NCBI RefSeq assembly: GCF_000308375.1
Contig: NZ_BAFQ01000290.1
Location: 1 to 54,209, forward strand
Direction: 5' to 3'
Source: Nocardia aobensis NBRC 100429
Lineage (GTDB): Bacteria; Actinomycetota; Actinomycetes; Mycobacteriales; Mycobacteriaceae
DNA: 54,209 bases
Both the position numbers and the translations under genes were made by a program. Positions 1-8,234 of the stretch are shown here, piece after piece. The notes beneath the pieces are model-generated. The model was not told where the DNA came from and did no database searches. It was given only the letters and a program-made list of their open reading frames with translations. The first letter of the stretch is position 1, and each line of letters opens with the position of its first letter.

Positions 1-74
1 CACCGACCGCCGCGGCCGCCCCGAATGCCGCGACGCCGGAGGAGCCGGAGAACGCGAGCGAAGTCGCGCCATAA
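1..74 (+). CDS. 3' end of a protein of unknown function (partial)
   Basis: The third forward frame is open from the window edge to a TAA at 72-74 and encodes a 23-residue Ala/Pro/Glu-rich tail ending in SEVAP. Nearly every codon ends in G or C, as in the other genes here, and a strong rho-independent terminator pointing the same way follows 29 bases later. These two signs support a real gene end rather than chance. Too little is visible to name a function; the composition suits a disordered C-terminal tail. Confidence 0.55.
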   Translation, partial: PTAAAAPNAATPEEPENASEVAP

Positions 75-102
75 CGCGCGACAAACCCGGCGAGTTACCC
101 GA

Positions 103-146
103 GCGGTGCCGGTCGGCGAGCGAATCGCCCACCGGCACCGCTTTTT
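103..146 (+). terminator. Intrinsic terminator for the gene entering from the left
   Basis: GCGGTGCCGGT (103-113) pairs perfectly with ACCGGCACCGC (131-141). An inner GGCGA/TCGCC stem (115-119 with 125-129) extends it, and TTTTT (142-146) follows. The T run is on the plus strand, so it terminates rightward transcription. It also overlaps the stop codon of the leftward operon, so it marks the left border of the Esp/T4SS-like region. Confidence 0.8.
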
Positions 147-2101
147 CAGGGGCGTCCGGTCACATCGGGTGCGGAGGCGTCCGGAGCCGAGACCGCACCG
201 GGCGGCGGCCCGCCGGCCGTCGGCGGTGCCGATACCGTGGGAGGCGCGACCTGCGCGACGGGGGCGGCAACCGAGCCGCTCGACGCCGCCGGGCGCGAAA
301 CCCGTTCGTCCACGCCGGTGGACACCGCGGCCGGGGCGGGGACGAAGCGCGGATGCTTCACGATCTGCTCGTGGGCATAGACCGCGTCGCGCAATTGCTG
401 GCGCGAGGCCTCGCCGGCCAGCAGCAGAACCAGTTCGTTGCAGCGACGTTCGAACACGAGGGCGCGCAACGCCGCGGCCTCGTCGTCGACCCGCAATTCG
501 CCGACGTCGACCCGTCCGACGTCGACCCGGTGCGGCAGCATGGCCGCGGTGAGCAGATCGTCGGCATCGCGCAGTTCTTCCCACCAGGAGGCTGGGATCG
601 GGCGGCCGGACCCGAGCGCGGACAGGATCCGGTCCCGGATGCCGCGCGACTGCGCCGCGTCGGGGCCGCCGGGAGCACTGCCGGCGACCAACCGGTGGGC
701 CTCGGCGGCCAGTTCCTCACAGTGCGCGCGGATCTGCGCATCCGGCACGGCCGCAACGTGTTCCAGGGCTTCGCCGGAGCCGGCGAGGGCCAGCCGGTCG
801 GCGGTGTCGGGAGTGAACACGCGCAGATCGACATCGTAGGAGGGGCCGACCAGATCCTGCATGGCCACACTCGGGAACCGCTGCCGCAGTCCGTGGTCGA
901 TCGATCCGGACGAGACCAGCGCGGTCAGCTCCGCACCGGCCTTGCGGCCCCACGCCAGACCGAATTCCGCCAGCACCCGCGCCGGATCCGAGACGCCTTC
1001 CCACGGCGATGCCGGATCGCCGGAACCGTCTGCGAGCACGTCGTCCCAGATCCACGGCGAGGACACCTCGCGCGGCAGATACAGCCCGGCCGGGAACCAG
1101 CCGCGGCCCTCGTTGGAGGTGATGAACACGCCGGCGCCGGCGGGGCCTCGCAGCACCGCGACGGCCCAGTGCAGGCCCAGCACGGACGAATCCACCGCCG
1201 CCAGCACCGCACCCAGCAGGGTGCGGGCGATCAGCAGATCGTTGTCCACGGCGTCGCCGACGACATAGGCCGGTTCGGCCTCGGCGTCCTTGGCCTTGGC
1301 GACGGCGGCCGCGAACGGGGTCGGCACCGGAACCGGCGGCAGATCCCCGGCGGCGGTGGTGCCGTTCGGCCCCTGCCCGCGCTCGTCGGGGCCGAAACCG
1401 GACGGCGGGCCGGCCGGACCACCGGGAGGTACCACACCGGACGGCGGCGTCGTGCCCAGCGGGCCGGACGGCGGGCCGGCGGGACCACCGCCCGGTCCGG
1501 CCGGACCCCCGGCGGCGGACGGGCCGGTACCCGTGCCCGTGCCTGTGCCCGCACCCACCGGCGCCGTTCCGGGTGTGGCGCCGGTCGAATCCGGTGCGGC
1601 CGACGATGTTCCGGGTGCTGCGCCCGGCGCGACGCCCACCGGGGTGTCGGCACCGGTGTCACCGGGCGTGTGGGCGCCGGCATCGGCGGGCCCGGAGCCC
1701 GGCGCGCCGACCTGCGGTCCGGTGGGTGCCTGGGTGCCCGGACCGGGCAGGGAGGGCGATTGCTGGTAGGGCGTGCTGCCGGATCCGTTCGTGTCGTCGT
1801 ACCGGCGGATGTTCGCCGCGCCGTCCTCGTCGCTGCGTTCGAAGGCAGCGGCGGCCGCACGCAATTTGGCCGCGGTATCCCGGTGTTCCTTGGCCAGTGC
1901 GATACCCGCGTTCTGTCGCGCCTGGTAGTAGTCCTGCAGGGCGCCGAGTACCGGGTCCGCGATATGGCCGTAGGTGTTGGGGAATTCCCGCAGCCAGTCG
2001 GTGGGAGGTTTGGCCCATTCCAAGGTGTCTTCGGCGACCCGGTCGTGCTGAAGGGCCAAATCGAGTAAGACCGCAGGGTCGACTTCCATGCTGCCCGACA
2101 T
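146..2101 (-). CDS. EspK-like ESX secretion-associated protein, copy 1
   Basis: 651 aa. Residues 1-105 are helical, start MEVDPAVLLDLA after a short leader, and end in an FxxxD-like turn (FERSDEDG), resembling EspC/DUF2580-type ESX targeting domains. Residues 106-265 are a Pro/Gly linker. Residues 275-600 form a globular domain with LHWAVAVLRG, TSNEGRGWFPAGLYLPRE and DPARVLAEFGLAWGR; this matches the layout of the C-terminal domain of mycobacterial EspK (hydrophobic strand, then S/N-G, then P-G-x-x-LP, then an Ala-rich helix). A Pro/Ala tail ends it. EspK is an ESX-1 secreted protein and an EspB partner. It is the last gene of the leftward Esp-like operon and a paralogue of the upstream gene at 2200-4866. 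ATG at 2101 has GGAAGG about 12 bases upstream; ATG 2089 is an alternative. The family call is by remembered similarity, not alignment. Confidence 0.65.
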   Translation of the reverse strand: MSGSMEVDPAVLLDLALQHDRVAEDTLEWAKPPTDWLREFPNTYGHIADPVLGALQDYYQARQNAGIALAKEHRDTAAKLRAAAAAFERSDEDGAANIRRYDDTNGSGSTPYQQSPSLPGPGTQAPTGPQVGAPGSGPADAGAHTPGDTGADTPVGVAPGAAPGTSSAAPDSTGATPGTAPVGAGTGTGTGTGPSAAGGPAGPGGGPAGPPSGPLGTTPPSGVVPPGGPAGPPSGFGPDERGQGPNGTTAAGDLPPVPVPTPFAAAVAKAKDAEAEPAYVVGDAVDNDLLIARTLLGAVLAAVDSSVLGLHWAVAVLRGPAGAGVFITSNEGRGWFPAGLYLPREVSSPWIWDDVLADGSGDPASPWEGVSDPARVLAEFGLAWGRKAGAELTALVSSGSIDHGLRQRFPSVAMQDLVGPSYDVDLRVFTPDTADRLALAGSGEALEHVAAVPDAQIRAHCEELAAEAHRLVAGSAPGGPDAAQSRGIRDRILSALGSGRPIPASWWEELRDADDLLTAAMLPHRVDVGRVDVGELRVDDEAAALRALVFERRCNELVLLLAGEASRQQLRDAVYAHEQIVKHPRFVPAPAAVSTGVDERVSRPAASSGSVAAPVAQVAPPTVSAPPTAGGPPPGAVSAPDASAPDVTGRP

Positions 2102-2144
2102 GCCGAATCAGATCCTTCCCACCGGTGACGTCCTCATTGTCGAG

Positions 2145-2164
2145 CCTTCCCATTCGCGGGAAGG
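2145..2164. other. Hairpin between the two EspK-like genes
   Basis: CCTTCCC (2145-2151) and GGGAAGG (2158-2164) form a perfect 7-bp stem with a 6-base loop in the roughly 100-base gap between the EspK-like genes. There is no T run on the minus strand, so it is more likely a processing, stability or attenuation element than a full terminator. Confidence 0.4.
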
Positions 2165-2199
2165 ACGCGGCGGCGAGGCCCGGCACGCCATCGTGTGCA

Positions 2200-4866
2200 C
2201 TACCGAGGCGGCGGCGCGGTGATCGTCGGGCGGCGCACCGGTTCGGGCGTGATCGTGCCGACCGGGACGGCCGCCAGATATTCCGCCACCTGCCCGTGTG
2301 CGTAGACGATGTCGCGCAGCCGCTGCCGGGACGGCTCCCCCGACATCAGCAGGACCATTTCGTTGCAGCGGCGTTGCGCGACCGACAGCCGCAGGGTGGC
2401 CGAATCGGTGGCGGATCGACCCGTGGAATGCTCGGAACGCAACTCCCCCAAAGGAACTCGCGAGACGTCCGCCAGCAGCGGCAGCATGGAGGCCGCCAGG
2501 AGTTGATCGGCGTCGAACAGTTGCTCCCACCACTGCGCCTGCACCGGACCGCCCTGCAGGATCGTCTGCATGATGCGCTGGCGGAGTTCGGCGGCGCCCA
2601 GGGAGGCGAACGGATCGGGACCCGACACCGCGAGCCGCTGATGCGCGTCGTAGGCGAAGTCCAGCCCCCGGCTGCCGATCCGGTCCGCGGGGATCGCGGC
2701 GACCCGTTCGAGGACCGGCGGCGCGGTCACCAACTCCAGGCGGTCGGCCAAACCCGGTGCGGGAGTGGAGAAATCCATGGTCACCCCGGGCTCGACCGAC
2801 CCCTCGAGCGCGACCTCGCCCAACTGCCGGGCCAGCAACTCGTCGAAGGGCGCCGACGACACCAGCGCCGACAGCCGGGCCCCGGTGCGCCGCCCCCAGC
2901 TCAGCGCGAATTCGGCGAGTACCCGGGCCGGATCGGCCAGACCCTCCCAGGCCGGCCCCTCGGCCACCGACCACACCCACGGTGTCGACAGTTCGCGGGG
3001 CAGGAAGACACCGGGCGGCAACCAGCCCCGGCCGTCGTTGGACGTGACGAACGCGCTCACGCCACCGTCGTGGCGCATGATCGACACCGCCCACTCGATA
3101 CCGACAGCGGGTGGGCCACCGGCGGCGAGCAGACTCGCGAGCAGGCTGCGTGCCAGGACCAGATCGCCGTCGACCCGTTTCCCCAGCATGAAGGTGGGTG
3201 CCGCCGCGGCCGCCATCGCGGCGCCGACCGCATCGCGAACCAGGTCGCCGCTGCCGGCGGTCGTCTCCTCCTTGCCGGAGCCCGGCTCGTGAGCACCGGG
3301 CGACTTGTGATCGCCGGTGGCCTTGTGGGCACCGGCGCCCGCCTCCCCGGTGTGGCGGCCCGGCGGATGGCCCTTCGCGGGCCCGGTGGCCGGCGGCGCC
3401 GTGACGCCGGGCGCGGATACACCGGGAACCGACCCGGTCGGCCCGCCGGGTGCTGGCGTAACCCGTGGCGCCGCAACCGAATTCCGGTAATCCGGCGCGG
3501 ATGTCGCCCGCGGGTCCGCCGTCGGCCCCGCGGCGGCGGGCGCGTTCGCGCCCGGCGACCGGTCCGGCGCGAAGCCGGGTTGTTGTGGTGTGAACATCGA
3601 CATCTGCGCCGCCACACCCGCCGCCACACCCCACGATGGCGGCCCGTCCGCTCCGGCCGTGTCATCGGTGCGGCGACCGGACCCGATCGCGACATCCGGC
3701 GCGCCCGATTCGCCGGTCCGCCGCTCATCACCGGAATCGCCGGTGCCGGCGCGACTGTCACCGGCCGGACTGTCGCCGCCGTCGCTGTCGTGGTGGGAAA
3801 CAGTTTGTGCCGCACTGGTATCCGAATGCGCCGAGGGTGGCGCGTCCATCGCCGGATGCTCCGGCGCCACTACCTGGGCCGCCGGGGGCCCGCCGTCGGC
3901 CTGCGGCGCCGACATCGGCCCGATCGCGCGGCCGCCGCCCACCGGCGCGGCCTGCGGCGCCGGACCGGAGCCCGGCTGCACCTGTACGGCGGGCCCGGCA
4001 GGCGTCCCGTCATCCGGTGCGGGCGCGTGGCCGGCGCTCGGTTCCGCGTGATCGGGTGAGACGACGTCCCAGCCCGGAAGCCGCGACATCGGCAGTTGTC
4101 CGTTGGGCCGCAGGAGATCCCGCAGATCCTGCAGACTCGGCAGATGCGGGACGAACGGTCCGCCCGACGGCGGCAATCCCCGGGGCAGCGACCGAACGCC
4201 GTGCGTCCCGGGCCCACCCGGACCGTCGCTTCCCGCACGAGGCGAGCGGTATCTCGGCCCGCCACCCGGGCCGTCGGAGCCCTCCTGCCCGCCACGCCAC
4301 GGCCCCGGCTGCCCCAGCGCCGCCGCGATCGCCGCCAATTCCGGCAGACCCTGCGGACCGACCTCGCGCAGCGCCGCCGCCGCGATATCGTCCACCTCGG
4401 CGCGAGCCTCGGCGAGGATCCTCCGGATATCGCGTTGGAGGCGTGCGTCCGCCTCGCTACCGTCCCCGCCGGCTTCCTCTTCCTTCTCCCGCGCCGCCGC
4501 CGCGGCTGCCCGCGCCGCGCGAATCTTGCGCAATGCGCCGTCGACGGCGTTGAGGATCCGGTCGCGGGTGCGGTCGACCAGACTCGACATCTGCCCGAAG
4601 GTATCGGCCGCGGCGACCAGCGCGTCGACGAACCCGCGCAGTGTGCCCTGCTGCGCCAGCAGCTCGTCCTTGATCGGCTGCAGGCTCGCGCTGGAGCGGA
4701 CCCGATCGTCGAAGGCGCGCCGCATGCGATCGGCCTCCGCCGGATCCAGCGCCTCGGCTCCCTCGCGCGCCAGCGCCTCCAGTCGGCCCCAGGCGCGCGG
4801 AGAGATCTCCGGCCAGTTGTCCCTGACGATGGCCTTCCAGTACGGGCTTTCGCGCTCCGGGTTCAT
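2200..4866 (-). CDS. EspK-like ESX secretion-associated protein, copy 2 (long)
   Basis: 888 aa. Residues 1-200 are long, charged, Ala-rich helices (YWKAIVRDNWPEISPRAWG, then a helix rich in R/E/A), like the helical hairpin that begins EspK. Residues 200-560 are a low-complexity Pro/Gly/Ser/Thr linker. Residues 560-870 repeat the globular domain of copy 1: IEWAVSIMRHDG, TSNDGRGWLPPGVFLPREL, DPARVLAEFALSWGR, QWWEQLFDADQLL, RRCNEMVLLMSGEPSRQ. There is no signal peptide and no membrane helix, as expected for an ESX-exported or ESX-chaperoned protein. It lies 5 bases downstream of the small gene at 4872. The two copies differ in their N-terminal domains, which may mean different partners read by the same C-terminal module. 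Confidence 0.6.
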   Translation of the reverse strand: MNPERESPYWKAIVRDNWPEISPRAWGRLEALAREGAEALDPAEADRMRRAFDDRVRSSASLQPIKDELLAQQGTLRGFVDALVAAADTFGQMSSLVDRTRDRILNAVDGALRKIRAARAAAAAAREKEEEAGGDGSEADARLQRDIRRILAEARAEVDDIAAAALREVGPQGLPELAAIAAALGQPGPWRGGQEGSDGPGGGPRYRSPRAGSDGPGGPGTHGVRSLPRGLPPSGGPFVPHLPSLQDLRDLLRPNGQLPMSRLPGWDVVSPDHAEPSAGHAPAPDDGTPAGPAVQVQPGSGPAPQAAPVGGGRAIGPMSAPQADGGPPAAQVVAPEHPAMDAPPSAHSDTSAAQTVSHHDSDGGDSPAGDSRAGTGDSGDERRTGESGAPDVAIGSGRRTDDTAGADGPPSWGVAAGVAAQMSMFTPQQPGFAPDRSPGANAPAAAGPTADPRATSAPDYRNSVAAPRVTPAPGGPTGSVPGVSAPGVTAPPATGPAKGHPPGRHTGEAGAGAHKATGDHKSPGAHEPGSGKEETTAGSGDLVRDAVGAAMAAAAAPTFMLGKRVDGDLVLARSLLASLLAAGGPPAVGIEWAVSIMRHDGGVSAFVTSNDGRGWLPPGVFLPRELSTPWVWSVAEGPAWEGLADPARVLAEFALSWGRRTGARLSALVSSAPFDELLARQLGEVALEGSVEPGVTMDFSTPAPGLADRLELVTAPPVLERVAAIPADRIGSRGLDFAYDAHQRLAVSGPDPFASLGAAELRQRIMQTILQGGPVQAQWWEQLFDADQLLAASMLPLLADVSRVPLGELRSEHSTGRSATDSATLRLSVAQRRCNEMVLLMSGEPSRQRLRDIVYAHGQVAEYLAAVPVGTITPEPVRRPTITAPPPR

Positions 4867-4871
4867 GCGGA

Positions 4872-5177
4872 TCAGACCGATTCGGACCGTACGTGTCCGC
4901 CGCCGTCGATATCGGCGTTCTTCAGGCCCGTCGCGGTGCCGTGGGCGCGGGTATGGGTGGCGTGGGTCCGGCCGCGCAAGTCCGTGGCGGCGGTCTCGAA
5001 CCAGCCGGTGACCTGATCGAAGACGCCCTTCAAGCGGAAGTCGAGCGGTGCTGCCGGGCGCTCGTCGACGGTCCAGCCGCCGGTGGTGGCGCCGACCTGG
5101 TCGGCGAACGATATTTTGGCCGCTGCGACCTGACCCGAGACGGCGATGACGTCATCGGGATCGTCGATATCCAACAT
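4872..5177 (-). CDS. Small EspC/WXG-size protein
   Basis: 101 aa, about the length of EspC/EspF (100-103 aa). It has a predicted helix-turn-helix layout: residues 8-30 helical, a GGWTVDE turn containing Trp, a second helix over GVFDQVTGWFETAATDL, then LKNADIDGG near the end, where ESX substrates carry a YxxxD-like export motif. That motif is not intact. No signal peptide. It sits between the EspH-like gene and EspK-like copy 2, where small ESX partners are usual. ATG 5177 has AGGT about 10 bases upstream. The family is uncertain; it could be a lineage-specific partner of the EspK-like protein. Confidence 0.45.
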   Translation of the reverse strand: MLDIDDPDDVIAVSGQVAAAKISFADQVGATTGGWTVDERPAAPLDFRLKGVFDQVTGWFETAATDLRGRTHATHTRAHGTATGLKNADIDGGGHVRSESV

Positions 5178-5210
5178 GGCGGGGACCTGTCTCGAAAGTG
5201 ACTGCGCTGG

Positions 5211-5561
5211 TCAGGAATTGGTGCCGAATTCGGCGATCTCCATGGCACGGTAGGAGGATTCGGTGGGCAGATCGAACGAGTCGATCGTGTACGGCCGGGT
5301 GCCGTTGTACTCCATCTCCGAACGCAGGCCCACCCGCGATTTCGTATGCGCGAGCCGGGCCAGTCGCAGGATCTCGGCGGCCAGCCAGGTATCGCCGTTC
5401 TCGCGCGCGTCGTCGGTGAGATGCAGTCCGACGACCTCACCGTCGCGATCGCACGCGACGCCGACGGTGTGATCGGGGTTGAACACCTCGTAGACGCGGT
5501 TCTGCCAATCCGGTGCGGGCGGAGCGAGTTCGTCCTCGTCGTAGTCGTCGTAATCGGACAT
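5211..5561 (-). CDS. EspH-like (DUF2694-type) ESX-1 accessory protein
   Basis: 116 aa. It starts with an acidic stretch (DYDDYDEDE), followed by VYEVFNPDHTVGVACDRDGE, a GLHLTDDA strand, then LAAEILRLARLAHTKSR. EspH of M. tuberculosis has the same order: acidic N-terminus, V-x-NP-x-x-x-V-x-V, LTD-x-A, then LA-x-EI-x-x-x-A-x-LA-x-x-K-x-R. EspH is a cytosolic ESX-1 accessory protein needed for secretion of particular substrates; that role is known for the family and inferred here. AGGAG lies 7 bases before ATG 5561. It is a member of the tightly packed leftward operon. Confidence 0.6.
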   Translation of the reverse strand: MSDYDDYDEDELAPPAPDWQNRVYEVFNPDHTVGVACDRDGEVVGLHLTDDARENGDTWLAAEILRLARLAHTKSRVGLRSEMEYNGTRPYTIDSFDLPTESSYRAMEIAEFGTNS

Positions 5562-5588
5562 GGTCGGACTCCTGTCGTTGATGCGAAG

Positions 5589-6341
5589 CTATGGACCTGT
5601 GACGATGCCCGGAGCGGACACCCGCCCGGGCGGCGCGGAAACGGCGGGGCCGGGCGGTTGCCCGGAGGCGACCGCATCGTCGGCCGTGCCCGACAGCCGG
5701 GCGGCGATGGCCGACCACGCCTCGTCGCCGACGGTCATGACCTGGTGCAGCTGCCAGAATCTCGTACCCAGATACATTTCCCCGGTGCCGTCCGGTCCGA
5801 CATCCAAGTGGTCCGGGCCGTCGGTGGCCGGGTTCAGCGTGATCGTCGTCAGCGGCGGCTGCATATCGTCGACGTTGACGATCGTGGCGCTGCTGCCCGG
5901 TATGAAACTGGTGCGGCAGCGCGGGTCCGAGGCCGGTGTCAGCTCGGCGCTGTTGGTGGTGATGGTCACCTCCGGATTCAGCAGCAACTGCAGCACCCAG
6001 GAGCGCGCGGCCGGCTCGGGACGCGCGGCGGTGATCGAAATCGCCAGCGACGCCGCCAGATCCACCACCAGTACCGCCTGCGAGCTGGTGACGCCGACGA
6101 CGACCAGCCGGCGCGCGGTGCCCACCGGATCGGGCAGATCGTCGGCGGCGAAGGTCATGGCGGCCGACCCCGCGCCGGCCCCGGTGACCGGATAGGCGTT
6201 GACCGTCCCCGTGGCCACGTCGATCGTGTAGGCGGCCAGCAGATCGGGTGTCCGCTCGGCCAGTCCGGCCAATCGCACCAGACCCTCACCGTGCAGCCAG
6301 CGCACGGTGTCGGCGACGGTCACACCTCCCGGATCGGTCAC
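5589..6341 (-). CDS. Uncharacterised protein of the Esp-like operon
   Basis: 250 aa, GTG start overlapping the stop of the YbaB-like gene (GTGA). I do not recognise the family. Residues 1-60 look helical. The middle has alternating hydrophobic strands: ARRLVVVGVTSSQAVLVVDL, then LAISITAA and SWVLQLLLNPEVTITTN. This is a compact beta-rich fold with no membrane helix or signal peptide. A FWQLHQVMTVGDEAW segment and a Pro/Gly tail follow. It occupies a position where ESX loci carry dedicated chaperones, but it does not look like EspG. Translational coupling on its upstream side argues that it works with the YbaB/EspL-like and EspB-like proteins. Confidence 0.7.
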   Translation of the reverse strand: MTDPGGVTVADTVRWLHGEGLVRLAGLAERTPDLLAAYTIDVATGTVNAYPVTGAGAGSAAMTFAADDLPDPVGTARRLVVVGVTSSQAVLVVDLAASLAISITAARPEPAARSWVLQLLLNPEVTITTNSAELTPASDPRCRTSFIPGSSATIVNVDDMQPPLTTITLNPATDGPDHLDVGPDGTGEMYLGTRFWQLHQVMTVGDEAWSAIAARLSGTADDAVASGQPPGPAVSAPPGRVSAPGIVTGP

Positions 6342-6685
6342 GAAACCTGCTCCGGCACAGCGGGTTCCGATGCGTCCGAGGCGTCTCCCCAGGGATCCTG
6401 CGACATCAGCAGCTCGTACTGGCGACCGGCGTCGGCACTGCTCTCCCGGATCGCGGCGATGATCTCCGCGACCAGCTCGTGCGACTCGAACCGGTCCACG
6501 GTGCCCGGTGCCAGATACAGATCGGTGAGCCGACCCATCGCGTCGACCTCGGGAATGACCGCGCCGCTCGGCGAGGGCCGGCGGGCGCGGATGGCATCGA
6601 TCTTCTCGCGCAGGTCGGCGATCTTGTGCCGGAGGTCGCGCGCGGCGTCCAGGGCCGCCTGCACCTCGGGATGGATATCACTCAT
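6338..6685 (-). CDS. YbaB/EbfC-fold protein, EspL-like
   Basis: 115 aa. A long N-terminal helix (HPEVQAALDAARDLRHKIAD, continuing to residue 35) is followed by a short beta region (GAVIPEVDAMGRLTDLYLA) and a second long helix (ELVAEIIAAIRESSADAG). This is the helix-sheet-helix plan of YbaB nucleoid-associated proteins and of EspL, the YbaB-like protein encoded between espK and espB in mycobacteria. EspL is thought to chaperone EspE/EspB. The order here, EspB-like then EspL-like with a 4-base ATGA overlap, matches. Strong GGAGGT before ATG 6685. Confidence 0.7.
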   Translation of the reverse strand: MSDIHPEVQAALDAARDLRHKIADLREKIDAIRARRPSPSGAVIPEVDAMGRLTDLYLAPGTVDRFESHELVAEIIAAIRESSADAGRQYELLMSQDPWGDASDASEPAVPEQVS

Positions 6686-8211
6686 GCGGAACCTCCGGTT
6701 TGCGTCGGAGCCTGGTTGGCCGGTCCTGGTGTCGCCGGTGTCACGGTCGGCGCGATGGTGGGCTTCTCACCGATCACGGCGTCGGTATGCGGCGTGTCGT
6801 CGACGTACATCAGGCGATCGGGATGCCAGGCCACCACCCGATTGCGCTCGTTGTTCGCACCGCCGCCGCCCATGCCGGGAGACATCGGCATGTACGGCAT
6901 CATCGGCGAACCGGTGCCGGCCGCGCGCGCCGCCGTCCCGGCCGAATTCTGCAGCGATTCGATGACCGGCGTCCGCGGCAGATTCGACGACGCACTGCTG
7001 ACCGCTCCCGTGACCGATCCCACCGTGGGCATCGGCCCGACCGCGACGGGCGAGGACGTCGCCGAACCGATCGCGCTCGTGAGGTCGCCGATCGGAGTCA
7101 CGTCCGCGCCGACGCCGCCGCCACCGCCGGAATACCCGTAATCGCCCCCGCCGGTGTCGTATCCGTAATCGCCGTAGCCGTAGTCGTCGAGGGAGCCGGT
7201 GCCGAGATCGTTCGATTGGTTCATGCCCATCATCGGCATGCCGGCGGCCATCATGCCACTCATCACCGTCGGCAGCATCGAGGCGAGCGTGCTCATCATC
7301 TGGCTGCTGTCGCCCGAACCGTTGGACTGCCCGGATGTCGATGCCGCCGTTCCGGTTTCGGAATCTCCGGCATTCTGGGCCTGCTCGACACCCACCGTCG
7401 AGTAGTAGGAGCCGATCGTCTCCGCCGACCGGGCGTTCTGCTCCTGGAATTTCGCCAGCGCGGCCTGGATTCCGAGTTGATTCTTCGAACGCATGGACCG
7501 CACCAGTTCCTTGCGAGCGGCAATGATCTCCTCCGGGGTGGGGTGTTTGGCTTTCGCGGTGTCGAAAGCCTTGGTGTACGTGTCGATTCCGTCGGCGAGT
7601 TTGCCGAGCGTGGAGCCGAGCGTATCCAGCCACGTGCGATGGCGGCCCAGCCGCGCGGCGGCGTCGGAGCCGACCGGTGTCCAGTGCTGCATGACGGAAG
7701 CGGCGCCGTCGACACCGGTCAGGGCCGCCGCATGCGTGGTGCCCAGATAGTTCCGGAGGTCGGAGACGAATTGGGTGGCCGGTCCGGTACCGGGTCCCGC
7801 CCGGAGCTGCTGGGCGAAGGTCAGCGGATCCACCGCACCCCCCGAGGTGGGCAGGCCGAAACTCGGCGGGCGGCGCAGCGCCGGCGGATCGATGTCGGAC
7901 ACCGGATTCGCCAGCACCTCCCCACCGGGGCCGCCGATGACGCGTGCGCCCTCGTCGTCGGCGTCGGTGTAGCGCTGCGCGGCCTCGCCGATCTTGTGCG
8001 CCGTCCGGTGCACCTCGTGCAGAATGCCCGCCATCCCGTTCATGAGGCTGGCAGCATGGGTGTTGAGCTGCGGAACCGCCTGTGCGGAAATGGGATCGCT
8101 ACCCGCGGGCAGCACCCAGCCCGTGGGCATCGACGCACCGGTGCCTCGCGCCAGCTCGGCCAGTGCCGCCGCCGCGGCGGCGAGTTCGGTCGGATCGACC
8201 TGTAACGCCAC
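6682..8211 (-). CDS. EspB-like ESX secreted protein
   Basis: 509 aa, GTG start behind GAGGAGG. EspB has a fused PE-PPE-like helical bundle with an N-terminal YxxxD and a later WxG-type turn. Here helices at 1-90 end in YTDADDEGA (Y81 to D85). A second set carries MQHWTPVGSDAAARL (W177), the long helix after it, and HPTPEEIIAAR, equivalent to HPTYEDIVGLE of EspB. After residue 290 the chain is Gly/Ser/Met-rich. The C-terminus has RLMYVDDTPHTDAVIGEKP, recalling EspB ALYTEDRAWTEAVIGN. EspB is exported by ESX-1, cleaved and oligomerises. A SMLPTVMSG/GMPMMGMN stretch is shared in style with other proteins of this locus. This is the best supported Esp assignment in the window. Confidence 0.8.
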   Translation of the reverse strand: MALQVDPTELAAAAAALAELARGTGASMPTGWVLPAGSDPISAQAVPQLNTHAASLMNGMAGILHEVHRTAHKIGEAAQRYTDADDEGARVIGGPGGEVLANPVSDIDPPALRRPPSFGLPTSGGAVDPLTFAQQLRAGPGTGPATQFVSDLRNYLGTTHAAALTGVDGAASVMQHWTPVGSDAAARLGRHRTWLDTLGSTLGKLADGIDTYTKAFDTAKAKHPTPEEIIAARKELVRSMRSKNQLGIQAALAKFQEQNARSAETIGSYYSTVGVEQAQNAGDSETGTAASTSGQSNGSGDSSQMMSTLASMLPTVMSGMMAAGMPMMGMNQSNDLGTGSLDDYGYGDYGYDTGGGDYGYSGGGGGVGADVTPIGDLTSAIGSATSSPVAVGPMPTVGSVTGAVSSASSNLPRTPVIESLQNSAGTAARAAGTGSPMMPYMPMSPGMGGGGANNERNRVVAWHPDRLMYVDDTPHTDAVIGEKPTIAPTVTPATPGPANQAPTQTGGSA

Positions 8212-8234
8212 ACCTGCCTCCTCTCACCACAGCC

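Noticed and set aside
1400..1560. CRISPR-like short repeats in the EspK-like linker
   Set aside because: The repeats encode a Gly/Pro-rich linker in frame, with variable spacing and no unique spacers.
1573..4059. 828-codon open frame on the plus strand across the EspK-like genes
   Set aside because: It is antisense to two well-supported genes; the translation is Arg/Pro/Gly-rich without domains, as expected from GC-rich shadow frames.
5589..6341. EspG-type chaperone
   Set aside because: Length is close, but the strand pattern and N-terminus do not match EspG as I know it; left unnamed.
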